Origin: JBJEFI01 sp051873875
GTDB lineage: Bacteria > Bacillota > Bacilli > Bacillales > Bacillaceae_G
Length of the DNA: 64,000 nucleotides
Reading direction: 5' to 3'
Assembly: GCA_051873875.1 (NCBI GenBank)
Contig: JBJEFI010000002.1
Coordinates: forward strand, 1-64,000
In this document: positions 51,360-59,480 of the stretch, piece by piece
How positions within the stretch are numbered: the stretch's first letter is position 1
Layout: every line of letters starts with the position of its first letter
Notes under the pieces: generated by a model
What the model was told of the DNA's origin: nothing
Databases searched by the model: none
The model's input: the letters and a program-made list of their open reading frames with translations, nothing else
Program-made: the position numbers and the translations under genes

Positions 51360-52340
51360 TTGCGTAAATTAGCAATAATCGTTGTTGTTTTTTCTTTCGT
51401 TCTTATTTGGTTTGGACAAGAGAAAGTGGAGCAGGTAAAAGGCCGTTATCATTTCGAAGCAACAATAACTAACGTAGGAAAAGAAACTCAGTTTATTCAT
51501 GTAAAGAATAAGAGTGGAGAAGAGATTGTTTTAACATTACCAAAAGATAGCCAAAAAGAAACATATAAAGTAGGACAAAAGATTGTTATTTGGTTAGATG
51601 GTGGGATACGCGAAACGGCTCCGGTTCAAGCAACGGCAAAACATATTGAAACAATCATAACACCACCAGTTGATGAAGAGTATGAACCGGTAGTAAAAAT
51701 TTCTCGTAGTGGAGTAAGTCATTTAGATAAGCTAGACCAATTCATAACAGAGAAGAAGAAAAAAATTAAAATTATCCAATATACGATTGAAGGCGATCCA
51801 GTTTCAACGAGATTAGAACGAACAGAGCAGGGCATAAAAGTTGTCTATGATACGACAAAAGATAAGTATGGACCTAAAAAAATTCAAACGACCTATTGTG
51901 AACGAGTAGAAAAAACAAAAACAAATACAGATATGGTTTATACGTTAAAAAATTGTAATGGGGAGGATCGAGAGCTCGTGTATATTGATTTTAATGTAGG
52001 CAATACAAGTGGGTTTGAATTTGCTTTGCAAATTGATGATAGCCTTGTAAATACGAAAAAGAATTTATTGATGTACAAAGAAGGAGAGAAGAAAATAACG
52101 GTTTTTAACTTTTTTTTAACGAAAGAGCAGCGGCAACAAATATATGAGAAATTTGTATTAGAAAATATCGCGGGTAATCAAGTAATAGCACCTTGTGAGA
52201 CTGGAAAAGCGTATCGTTTCACCTATTGGTTAAATGGAAAAGAGAAAACGTATAATTGGCATGATTGTAAGGGCAATGAAAAGTTGACCGCCTTTGTAAA
52301 TTATATATATGAAGATGTAATTCAAGTGCACAAAAAGTAG
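51360..52340 (+). CDS. Membrane-anchored/secreted DUF3221-like protein
   Basis: A 326-residue protein beginning with a hydrophobic helix (about 3-20, no lipobox cysteine), so anchored or exported. Residues about 30-95 form a small beta domain with VGQKIVIWLDGGIRETAPVQ, the DUF3221 pattern. The rest (about 105-326) is a second region resembling DUF4362, with five cysteines that could pair outside the cell. Function unknown. TTG 51360 is chosen because GGAGAGGTGA ends 5 bp before it; the GTG at 51351 is part of that site. Confidence 0.65.
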   Translation: MRKLAIIVVVFSFVLIWFGQEKVEQVKGRYHFEATITNVGKETQFIHVKNKSGEEIVLTLPKDSQKETYKVGQKIVIWLDGGIRETAPVQATAKHIETIITPPVDEEYEPVVKISRSGVSHLDKLDQFITEKKKKIKIIQYTIEGDPVSTRLERTEQGIKVVYDTTKDKYGPKKIQTTYCERVEKTKTNTDMVYTLKNCNGEDRELVYIDFNVGNTSGFEFALQIDDSLVNTKKNLLMYKEGEKKITVFNFFLTKEQRQQIYEKFVLENIAGNQVIAPCETGKAYRFTYWLNGKEKTYNWHDCKGNEKLTAFVNYIYEDVIQVHKK

Positions 52341-52362
52341 GGAGGGGATCCCTACTTTTTAT
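52332..52362. terminator. Bidirectional terminator between the DUF3221 gene and the MFS gene
   Basis: AAAAAGTAGGGA (52332-52343) pairs with TCCCTACTTTTT (52349-52360). Confidence 0.9.
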
Positions 52363-53567
52363 ATGGTCATTTTTTGTGAATGGGTTGTAAAATAGCGTTG
52401 TTCATTTTTCTTTAAATAAAGGACACTACCAATGATAAGGAGAGAGAAAATACCAAAGGAAGCAACAGTCCAATGAAATCCAATCATATCGAAAAATGCA
52501 CCTGTTAAGAGAAGGACAACTTGAAAGAAGATACGCTCTAGCATTCCTCTAAAGGAGAAAAAGCGTCCATGAAATTCTTTTGGTACAATTGTTTGGAATA
52601 AGGTAGCAATCGTTGGAAAAAAGGCACCAGCACAAAAACCAAATAATCCAAAAGAAAAAAGAGAAATATACGAACCTTTCGTTACGAAATAAAGAGAAAG
52701 ATAGGCAAAGCTAATCGCACCGCTAAAAATCATTAAGTAAGGCAGTGGTTTTTTCTCTACGTTTAACTTTTTAATAATAAGTGCACCTAATAAAAAACTA
52801 ACCCCTTCCATCGTATATAGCCATCCTTTTATACTAACGAGTTCTGTAATCTCACTTATTTTTAATACCATTAAATTAAAGCTACCAATAAACATGTTCG
52901 GAATAATAACAACGAGCAATCCGAATAAAAGAATTGGTTTCTCTTTCAGTAATGGTATGATGGCTCCGAAGCTTCTACTTTTTGTATTTGTAAGTTTTGG
53001 TGTAACTTGCTCCTTAAGGTCGTAGAAAAAAGTAGTGATAAGAAGAAAGGAATAAGCAATGAAGGAATAAAAATAAATTGAAAATAAACTAAGGTGAAGT
53101 AGTAATATACCACCAACTGCTGTTCCAATAATACGAGAAATAGTAGATACATTCATATGTAGGCTATTTAATTGTAGTAATTGATCTTGCTTTCCAATCA
53201 TAGGGACAGTAGCTTGGAGGGCAGGAAAATAGAAAGAAGAAAATATACCGATTAGTGCCATGTTTGCTGTCATAAATAAGACACTCTCAAACCAAATTGC
53301 GAGGAACATAAATAAAATACTGACGAGACGTAAAATACTTGCATAAATAAGAACATCTTTCTTTTTGTTTCGATCAATTACTTTTCCGGCGTATGGAGAA
53401 ATTAACACGCCAATAAATAATCCGCTAAATAAAACAAGTGACTTCAAAAAGTCAGATTGCACATGCTGCTGTAGAAATTCTAAGTTACCAAGAATTCCAA
53501 GCCATAGTCCAATTCCTGAAACCCCTTCTCCGAGTAGCAATATCCAAACATTTTTCTGTTTTAACAT
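52359..53567 (-). CDS. MFS transporter
   Basis: About 402 residues with 12 predicted helices. The inter-helix 2-3 loop GKVIDRNKKKDVLIY is the MFS motif A variant, and the large MFS_3-type arrangement (RMLKQKNVWILLLGEGVSGIG start, FHGRFFSFRGMLERI near the end) resembles multidrug or macrolide exporters. Substrate not determinable. ATG 53567 gives MLKQKN with AGGAGG only three bases before it, and a TTG at 53600 would add 11 residues; the start is uncertain. Confidence 0.8.
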   Translation of the reverse strand: MLKQKNVWILLLGEGVSGIGLWLGILGNLEFLQQHVQSDFLKSLVLFSGLFIGVLISPYAGKVIDRNKKKDVLIYASILRLVSILFMFLAIWFESVLFMTANMALIGIFSSFYFPALQATVPMIGKQDQLLQLNSLHMNVSTISRIIGTAVGGILLLHLSLFSIYFYSFIAYSFLLITTFFYDLKEQVTPKLTNTKSRSFGAIIPLLKEKPILLFGLLVVIIPNMFIGSFNLMVLKISEITELVSIKGWLYTMEGVSFLLGALIIKKLNVEKKPLPYLMIFSGAISFAYLSLYFVTKGSYISLFSFGLFGFCAGAFFPTIATLFQTIVPKEFHGRFFSFRGMLERIFFQVVLLLTGAFFDMIGFHWTVASFGIFSLLIIGSVLYLKKNEQRYFTTHSQKMTI

Positions 53568-53668
53568 ACGCCTCCTACTTTCTAAATTTGTTGTATACAA
53601 AAAGTATATGTTACCTATATAGAAGTAGCAAGAAATCTACTTGAAGGAAGGTGAGCATTCCACTTATG

Positions 53669-53710
53669 AAAAAATGCCATTCAATCTGTTTCATTGAATG
53701 GCATTTTTTA
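53669..53710. terminator. Terminator after znuA
   Basis: AAAAATGCCATTCAA pairs with TTGAATGGCATTTTT over a 9-nt loop, oriented to serve the minus-strand znuA. Confidence 0.9.
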
Positions 53711-53715
53711 TCTCA

Positions 53716-54678
53716 TTATTCGTTCATTGCTTTTTTTAGTAAATCGATGTTTTCTTGCATTAATTGGAAATAATCTTTTCCTTGTTGACGATCTTCATCT
53801 GTAATCGTTGCGATATGATTTAGACGAAGCACTGTTGTATTGGTTTCTTTTTGGACGATGTCCGCAACTTTTGGTGTAGAGAATGTTTCAAATAAAATAT
53901 ATTTAATTCCATGCTCTTGAGCGATTTTTACAATATTCGCTAATTCTTTTTGAGATGGTTCTTGAGAAGAAGAAAGACCAGCAATGGCGATTTGTTTAAT
54001 ACCATAGTGATTTTCCCAATAGCCATAGGCTGCATGTGAAACTAAAATTTCTTTACGTTTTGCATTGGCAACTACATCTGTTAATTCTTTATCTAAAGAG
54101 ACAAATTGTTCTTTAAGTGCGTCAAAGTTTTTTTCAAAGTCAGCTTTAGCTGATGGTTTTAATTTTACTAATTCATCTTTGATAGCTTCAGCTTGTTTTA
54201 GAGCTAGCATTGGATCGAACCAGACATGGGGATCTACATCGTGATGATGATTGTCTCCTTCTGTTTCGTGGTCATCAGCATGTTCTTCATGATGATGTTC
54301 TTCCTCGATTGCTTCAATTCCTTTAGAGGCATTTAAAACAAGGACAGGTTCATTTTTCACTGTATCTGCAACTTTTTTTGCAAATGCTTCTAGCTCAAGA
54401 CCGTTATAAATAAATAAGTCAGCTTTTGCAATATTGATAATTGTTTTTGTCGTTGGCTCATAAGTATGTGAATCAACGCCAGGTGGATAAATACCTGTTA
54501 CCTTTACATGGTCGCCACCAATTTTTTTAGTGAAATCTTCTAATGGAAAAATAGTTGTATAAACATTTATTTTTTCATCTTTTGAAATGGATTTTGCTTC
54601 TTTGTTGTCACTTGAACATCCAGTCATGATAATAGCAAAAGCGAATAAACTTACTAAAATAGATAAGTACTTTTTCAT
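53716..54678 (-). CDS. znuA: Zinc ABC transporter substrate-binding lipoprotein (ZnuA/AdcA family)
   Basis: The 320-residue lipoprotein captures zinc outside the membrane. The signal peptide ends in the lipobox MTGCS with the lipidated Cys at about 21. The metal site has a histidine in SHTYEP, a long His/Asp/Glu loop (about 120-150, HHHEEH ... DNHHHDVDPHVW) and the later VSHAAYGYW. AGGAGG precedes the ATG. No znuB/znuC permease or ATPase gene is adjacent. Two Zur boxes upstream indicate derepression under zinc starvation. Confidence 0.92.
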   Translation of the reverse strand: MKKYLSILVSLFAFAIIMTGCSSDNKEAKSISKDEKINVYTTIFPLEDFTKKIGGDHVKVTGIYPPGVDSHTYEPTTKTIINIAKADLFIYNGLELEAFAKKVADTVKNEPVLVLNASKGIEAIEEEHHHEEHADDHETEGDNHHHDVDPHVWFDPMLALKQAEAIKDELVKLKPSAKADFEKNFDALKEQFVSLDKELTDVVANAKRKEILVSHAAYGYWENHYGIKQIAIAGLSSSQEPSQKELANIVKIAQEHGIKYILFETFSTPKVADIVQKETNTTVLRLNHIATITDEDRQQGKDYFQLMQENIDLLKKAMNE

Positions 54679-54728
54679 TTGATATCCTCCTTTGTTAACT
54701 ATTTTCTCTTAAAATACTTATTTTTAAT

Positions 54729-54749
54729 AAAACGGAATAATTACGATTT
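54729..54749. promoter_or_regulatory. Zur box 1 upstream of znuA
   Basis: A 21-bp imperfect palindrome built on ACGGAAT-A-ATTACGATT, close to the Bacillus Zur consensus with CGTAAT and ATTACG arms around one base. It lies 51 bp upstream of the znuA start. Confidence 0.8.
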
Positions 54750-54756
54750 ATAATAT

Positions 54757-54777
54757 AAAACGAAATAATTACGTTTT
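54757..54777. promoter_or_regulatory. Zur box 2 upstream of znuA
   Basis: A second 21-bp copy with ACGAAAT-A-ATTACGTTTT, 28 bp centre to centre from box 1. Tandem boxes would allow cooperative repression over the promoter. Confidence 0.78.
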
Positions 54778-54976
54778 GTATTATAGCCGATAGCGTGTCT
54801 AATTGCAATTATTAAGTAACAAAAAAATATTATGTTTAAAGATAGATTCCAATATTAATAGATTCTTCCAAAAAAGAGCAGGTTATTTTTTCTATTTTTA
54901 ATGGGAATGTAGGAGTTTGGAGTATGATATAATTTTAATAAAACGTTTTCAATGTGGGGTAGAGGGGTGTGGAAGA

Positions 54977-55966
54977 ATGAAAATAAAAGATTTGTGGAGA
55001 TGGGTATTAAGCAAGGAAACTAATCAAAATTTATCTAATTTATGTGTTGGGATTGGCGCAACAATACAAGGGTTTCGAAATAATCGTGTAAACGATCAAA
55101 ATAGGCGAATTGTCATTCAAAATTTATTAACTCCTAAAAGTATGAGTCGATTATGTCAGAAGATAACGGTTGATGAAGATGGGGAGGAAATTGCAAAAGA
55201 AAATGTTGAGCAACTAAAAGCTAGATTAGTAACGTCTCCACCTGAAGGGATTTTGAAAATCTTGCTTGTCAAAGGGGAAAATGAAAAGGCGTTAGAGTTA
55301 TTTTCATTTGTAAAAGAGCAAGAAAAGGAATCAGAAGAATTCGTTGTACAATTAGAAGAAAGTAAAGAAGAAAATAAAAAAGAAGAAAGCAAAATTAAAA
55401 AAATCGAAAAGAAATATCAAAAACTAAAAAAACATAGCGATGAGGAAATCTTGCGATTAAGAGGCAAAATAACAAGGTTACAAGAGGAAAATGAGCGGTT
55501 GAAGCAAGTTCTACAAGAAAAACAACTTGAAAAAAATGAATGGAATCGATTGCTTAAAAAAGTGGAAGAAGAAAAAGAGTATGTAGAAAAAGAAAAGTTG
55601 CTTTATCAAAAACAAATAGAAGAATATAAGAAACAACAAGTTAGTCTACAAATGAAACTTGCTGCATTAGGAGCGCAAGAGCAACTAGAAGAAAATACGA
55701 ATTATAAAACAATCGCATTAATTGGTGATCCAAAAAATGAAGGGATTCTTGATGATGAAAAGGTTCATATTCAAATTTTGGATGGCAAAGATGCAGATGA
55801 AATAGAAAAGATGGACTATTTTGATGAAGTATGGATGTTAACGTATAAAGTACCAATTATTCAACAACGTAAAATGATGATGCATATGAATCAAAAAGAA
55901 ATTGTAAAAATAGATACTTTTTCTCAATTAATGGAGAAATTATTAGCTGCTGGGGTGAAAAAATGA
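54977..55966 (+). CDS. Coiled-coil protein with C-terminal Rossmann-like domain, first gene of the McrBC-like operon
   Basis: A 329-residue protein I cannot assign to a named family. Residues 1-110 are a globular, mostly helical domain (conserved-looking LTPKSMSRLC and SPPEGILKILLVKGENEKAL). Residues about 115-230 are an almost uninterrupted E/K/Q-rich coiled coil. Residues 244-329 begin TIALIGDPKNEGI and end DTFSQLMEKLLAAGVKK, an alternating strand-helix pattern resembling the DUF2325 Rossmann-like domain. The ATG has GGGGTGTGGAAGA upstream. Its last four bases overlap the McrB-like gene (ATGA), so the products are very probably made together. Confidence 0.75.
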   Translation: MKIKDLWRWVLSKETNQNLSNLCVGIGATIQGFRNNRVNDQNRRIVIQNLLTPKSMSRLCQKITVDEDGEEIAKENVEQLKARLVTSPPEGILKILLVKGENEKALELFSFVKEQEKESEEFVVQLEESKEENKKEESKIKKIEKKYQKLKKHSDEEILRLRGKITRLQEENERLKQVLQEKQLEKNEWNRLLKKVEEEKEYVEKEKLLYQKQIEEYKKQQVSLQMKLAALGAQEQLEENTNYKTIALIGDPKNEGILDDEKVHIQILDGKDADEIEKMDYFDEVWMLTYKVPIIQQRKMMMHMNQKEIVKIDTFSQLMEKLLAAGVKK

Positions 55967-57813
55967 ATATAGTAACGACGAAAAAATGGGAGGATTATTT
56001 AGTTGGCGTATTTACAGAAGAGTGGGATGTAACAACGCCAGCAATTGTTAATAAAAATGATGTTGTTCAATTTTATTTGAAAGTGCTATCTCCTTTGCCA
56101 GATGATTTTCCAAAAAAAACAAAAAATGTAACGTGTTATGCAAATTTATTAACGAATTGGGGGTTTCAAGATAAACGTGATCATACAAATATTGAGCGAA
56201 CAGAATATTTACGAGAATTTTTACGAGATAATTTAGTTGTATTTCAGGCAGAACAACGTAATGATTTTGTTATTGCTAGGGATATTTCATTAATTCCGAA
56301 AAGTGAAGAATTTTCTTATACAACGGTTATGCGAGATGTACCTATTTTTCAAGAGTATAAGAAAAGACAATTTGAGAGATTAGGGGCACAGAAAACATTT
56401 CTTCCTACACATCACTACTTTCAGCATTTAAAGAGAGACGTAAACTTTGTTGTAGTAGAGGAAACAGATGGAGACTTGTTTGTATATGGCCCAATTCAAT
56501 ATATTGAAAAGAAAGAAGAGGGAATTCGCTTTTATTCAACAAAGCGAATGAGATGCATTCCTTTTAAAGATGCATGGCTAAGGTATTGTACTCGCTTTAA
56601 TGATATCCTATATCTTTCAGAAGATATTTATAAGGAAATTACTAAATCATTATACGAGAGGGAAGGGGAAGTTGTTCTAAAAGAAGAGATAGAGAGATCA
56701 GCTATTTTTTCCTCTTTAGAAATGGTAGATAAAGAGTGGGCATTTCTTGCTAAATTTGATGCTATTACGAAAAAAAATCGTTTTTACTACGACTATAAAG
56801 ATTTGCTTAATTTTCATACATCCTTAAAGTCAAGTAATCTTGTCATCTTATCAGGAATGAGTGGGACAGGAAAATCAAAACTTGTTCATATGTATGCACA
56901 AGCATTGGGGATAAAGGAGGAGCAAACATTAGCCATAAAAGTGAGACCATCATGGATTGATGATAGTGATTTAATTGGTTACTTAGATGTTACAACCTCT
57001 CGTTATTATCCAGGAGATAGTGGATTAATTCAATTGTTGATAGATGCTGAGCGAAATCAAGATAAGATGTATCTCGTGTGTTTCGAGGAAATGAATCTAG
57101 GTCGAGTAGAACACTATTTTTCTCAATTTCTTTCTATTTTAGAAGGGGACGAACGTATTTTAACATTGTACTATTCGGAAGGTATGCATCAAGAGGAGAT
57201 AGGCTATCCACCTAGCATTAAAATTGGGAAAAACGTTTTATTTGTTGGGACAGTTAATATTGATGAGTCTACATATGTTTTTTCAGATAAAGTATTAGAC
57301 CGAGCCAACCTAATCACCTTAAATGTTATGCCTTTTTATGAATTATTAAAACGAAATGATGAGCACATAGCTATAAAGGAAGAAGAAATAACGAGTGAGA
57401 TGTATCAATCCTTTTGTAATACAGGTGAAGAAGAGGTATTAAATCATCGAGAGTTAAGTTGTTTATGGGAAATTCATCGTTTGCTTCAGGAATTTAATCC
57501 ACGCTTAGGGGTTGGTTGGCGAATTATTCATCAAATTAATGACTACATTAGTCAGTTGCCAAATCAAGCATATGTTAGTCGAGAAATGGCATTTGATATT
57601 CAAGTGTTACAACGTATTTTAACGAAAATTAGGGGAGCAGAAGCGTTTTTAAAAGATATTGTTGGGCAATACAACGTACAAACAGGCATTGTAGAACAAA
57701 GCGAATTAATAAATATATTGAATCGATATGATGATATTTCAGCTTTCTCATTAGCGAAAAAAGGGATTGTTCAAAAAGCAAAGGAGATTAAGATAAATGG
57801 CTTTACCATTTAA
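55963..57813 (+). CDS. McrB-like AAA+ NTPase of a putative restriction/defence system
   Basis: A 616-residue protein. Residues 1-280 are an unassigned N-terminal region, expected by analogy to recognise DNA or modified bases. The AAA+ core has Walker A GMSGTGKS (298-305), the McrB-like KVRPSWIDDSDLIGYLD, Walker B LVCFEEMN (371-378) followed by RVEHYFSQFLS, the VGTVNIDEST segment whose N432-x-D434 fits the NxD-type McrB signature, and DKVLDRAN with a candidate arginine finger R448. It is assigned to the McrB branch rather than MoxR by these motifs. Overlaps the nuclease gene by 17 bp. Confidence 0.82.
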   Translation: MNIVTTKKWEDYLVGVFTEEWDVTTPAIVNKNDVVQFYLKVLSPLPDDFPKKTKNVTCYANLLTNWGFQDKRDHTNIERTEYLREFLRDNLVVFQAEQRNDFVIARDISLIPKSEEFSYTTVMRDVPIFQEYKKRQFERLGAQKTFLPTHHYFQHLKRDVNFVVVEETDGDLFVYGPIQYIEKKEEGIRFYSTKRMRCIPFKDAWLRYCTRFNDILYLSEDIYKEITKSLYEREGEVVLKEEIERSAIFSSLEMVDKEWAFLAKFDAITKKNRFYYDYKDLLNFHTSLKSSNLVILSGMSGTGKSKLVHMYAQALGIKEEQTLAIKVRPSWIDDSDLIGYLDVTTSRYYPGDSGLIQLLIDAERNQDKMYLVCFEEMNLGRVEHYFSQFLSILEGDERILTLYYSEGMHQEEIGYPPSIKIGKNVLFVGTVNIDESTYVFSDKVLDRANLITLNVMPFYELLKRNDEHIAIKEEEITSEMYQSFCNTGEEEVLNHRELSCLWEIHRLLQEFNPRLGVGWRIIHQINDYISQLPNQAYVSREMAFDIQVLQRILTKIRGAEAFLKDIVGQYNVQTGIVEQSELINILNRYDDISAFSLAKKGIVQKAKEIKINGFTI

Positions 57814-59362
57814 TCTTTTGTTTAAACAATTTGACAAAATAATTGCTGTTGGACATTGTTGGATGACAGAACGCGAAGTGGAATATTTAAATGAAGAGAA
57901 AATCCCTTATATAACAGAAAATATGGATTTAGATATTTGTTTTCAAAGTGAGGAGAAAGATGCACGGTTGTATATGGAGGGGTTGGATAGCTTGCCTTCT
58001 AAGGAAACAGAGAGTGATGAAGATGGCGTTTTTATTCGACCGACAAATGGATATCTTTCTATTTTTAATAGTAAAAAAGCAGAGACCCATTCGCCTTTTA
58101 TCCCAGGATTGTATTTGTTGAAAATTGTTTGTGGTTCTACGATGTATTATAGTGGGCTACGAATTAAAACGAAGCAAATGACGACAGAAGAATGGGAAAT
58201 GATGAAAAATGAGATTGAAGAAAAAATTCCTGGATTTGTTTATAACAATGAACGGAAAAGTGGATTTCTAAAAAAAAATAGTTTAAAGCTAGAATTAATA
58301 GATAAACGCTGGTACCGCATTTTTGAAGAAATTATCTCAGCACCAAATTATACAATTTGCAGCAAACAACAAGTATATATGAATCGAAAAAGGGGTATTC
58401 ATAAAAGGGTACATGACAAAGAAATAATGTATCATACACTTGAAAATCAATGGTTAAAGATAATGATTCATTATTTAATTGATGTGATGAATAGATGGAT
58501 GATAGATGGGGATACTCGACAAGAACTAAAACAAATGCGGACATTTTTAGTGTTATTGCTTCATCAAACATGGTTAAAAGACATCCAAATGCACGCCCTT
58601 CATGTTATCCCACCTGCTTTTTTGATGGATTATCGCTATAAAGCTGTTTATGAGCTTTATCGATATGCAAAAAGTGAAGAAGGACAAAAAAGAGACTTTG
58701 GCGTAAAACGGACAGATTTATTATATGAAACATGGTGCTATTTACAGCTGATTCATTCCCTAACAAGTGAAGAACTAGGGTTTAAAATAAAAAATGAATG
58801 GAACCATTCTTATATGCAAGATTTAGAAAGCATGGGGGAAGGGACGACAGTTGTGTTTACAAAAGAAGCTGTTACCCTTCAACTCGTTTATGATCAGGTT
58901 ATTCCCTATGAGAGCAGCCAAACTAGTTTAACTTGTCCCGTATATACAAGTGGTCAAAATAATCGTCCTGATACAAGAATGGATATTTACTATGATGAGA
59001 TTTATTGTGGAAGCATTATTATTGATTATAAATATCGGCCATTAAAGCATATATGGGATTTTGCATTGTTACGAACACGAAAGCCAAATAGGGTAATGAT
59101 GCAATTAGATAATTATAAAAGCCAAGTTCGTTCCCATCTTATTGGTGGAGGAAAGCAACAATATCGGCGAATGAATCCAATTGTTGAAGTGTGGGCGATT
59201 TTTCCGAAGGGAAATATTGGTCAATGGACGGGGAATCCGTTAGAGGAATATGGAATTCGCTTTATTGAGTTAAAACCAAATGGACAATTCACTTATTTGA
59301 AAGAGAGTTTAAAAGAAGCAATTAATGAAACAATTGATTTATTTGTAAATGTATCGATATAA
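57797..59362 (+). CDS. DUF2357 protein with PD-(D/E)XK nuclease domain (McrC-like)
   Basis: A 521-residue protein. An N-terminal part (about 1-230) with beta-rich and charged segments resembles DUF2357 and would contact the AAA+ partner. The C-terminal nuclease has the full PD-(D/E)XK set: helix Glu in LLYETWCY (E311), NNRPDTRMD (P391-D392), IIIDYKYRP (D410-x-K412) and MMQLDNYK (Q436, Y440). In McrBC, McrC cuts DNA when driven by McrB translocation; the same division of work is inferred here. The start overlaps the upstream gene by 17 bp. A terminator follows. Confidence 0.82.
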   Translation: MALPFNLLFKQFDKIIAVGHCWMTEREVEYLNEEKIPYITENMDLDICFQSEEKDARLYMEGLDSLPSKETESDEDGVFIRPTNGYLSIFNSKKAETHSPFIPGLYLLKIVCGSTMYYSGLRIKTKQMTTEEWEMMKNEIEEKIPGFVYNNERKSGFLKKNSLKLELIDKRWYRIFEEIISAPNYTICSKQQVYMNRKRGIHKRVHDKEIMYHTLENQWLKIMIHYLIDVMNRWMIDGDTRQELKQMRTFLVLLLHQTWLKDIQMHALHVIPPAFLMDYRYKAVYELYRYAKSEEGQKRDFGVKRTDLLYETWCYLQLIHSLTSEELGFKIKNEWNHSYMQDLESMGEGTTVVFTKEAVTLQLVYDQVIPYESSQTSLTCPVYTSGQNNRPDTRMDIYYDEIYCGSIIIDYKYRPLKHIWDFALLRTRKPNRVMMQLDNYKSQVRSHLIGGGKQQYRRMNPIVEVWAIFPKGNIGQWTGNPLEEYGIRFIELKPNGQFTYLKESLKEAINETIDLFVNVSI

Positions 59363-59366
59363 CTAG

Positions 59367-59402
59367 AAATCCCCTCTATGCTTAGCATAGAAGGGATTTT
59401 TA
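59367..59402 (+). terminator. Terminator after the McrBC-like operon
   Basis: AAATCCCCTCTATGC (59367-59381) pairs with GCATAGAAGGGATTT (59385-59399) around a short loop, with T after it. Confidence 0.88.
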
Positions 59403-59480
59403 ATGGGAATTATTAGTAGGAGCTTTTAGTTATCTTTAACATAGAAATAGACAAAGAATAACTAAAAGGATAGTAAATTG

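Noticed and set aside
54977..59362. Direct naming of the operon as a CoCoNuT system
   Set aside because: CoCoNuT loci combine McrB/McrC homologues with coiled coils, but the typical helicase and other components are not seen here; the link is left as a comparison to run.
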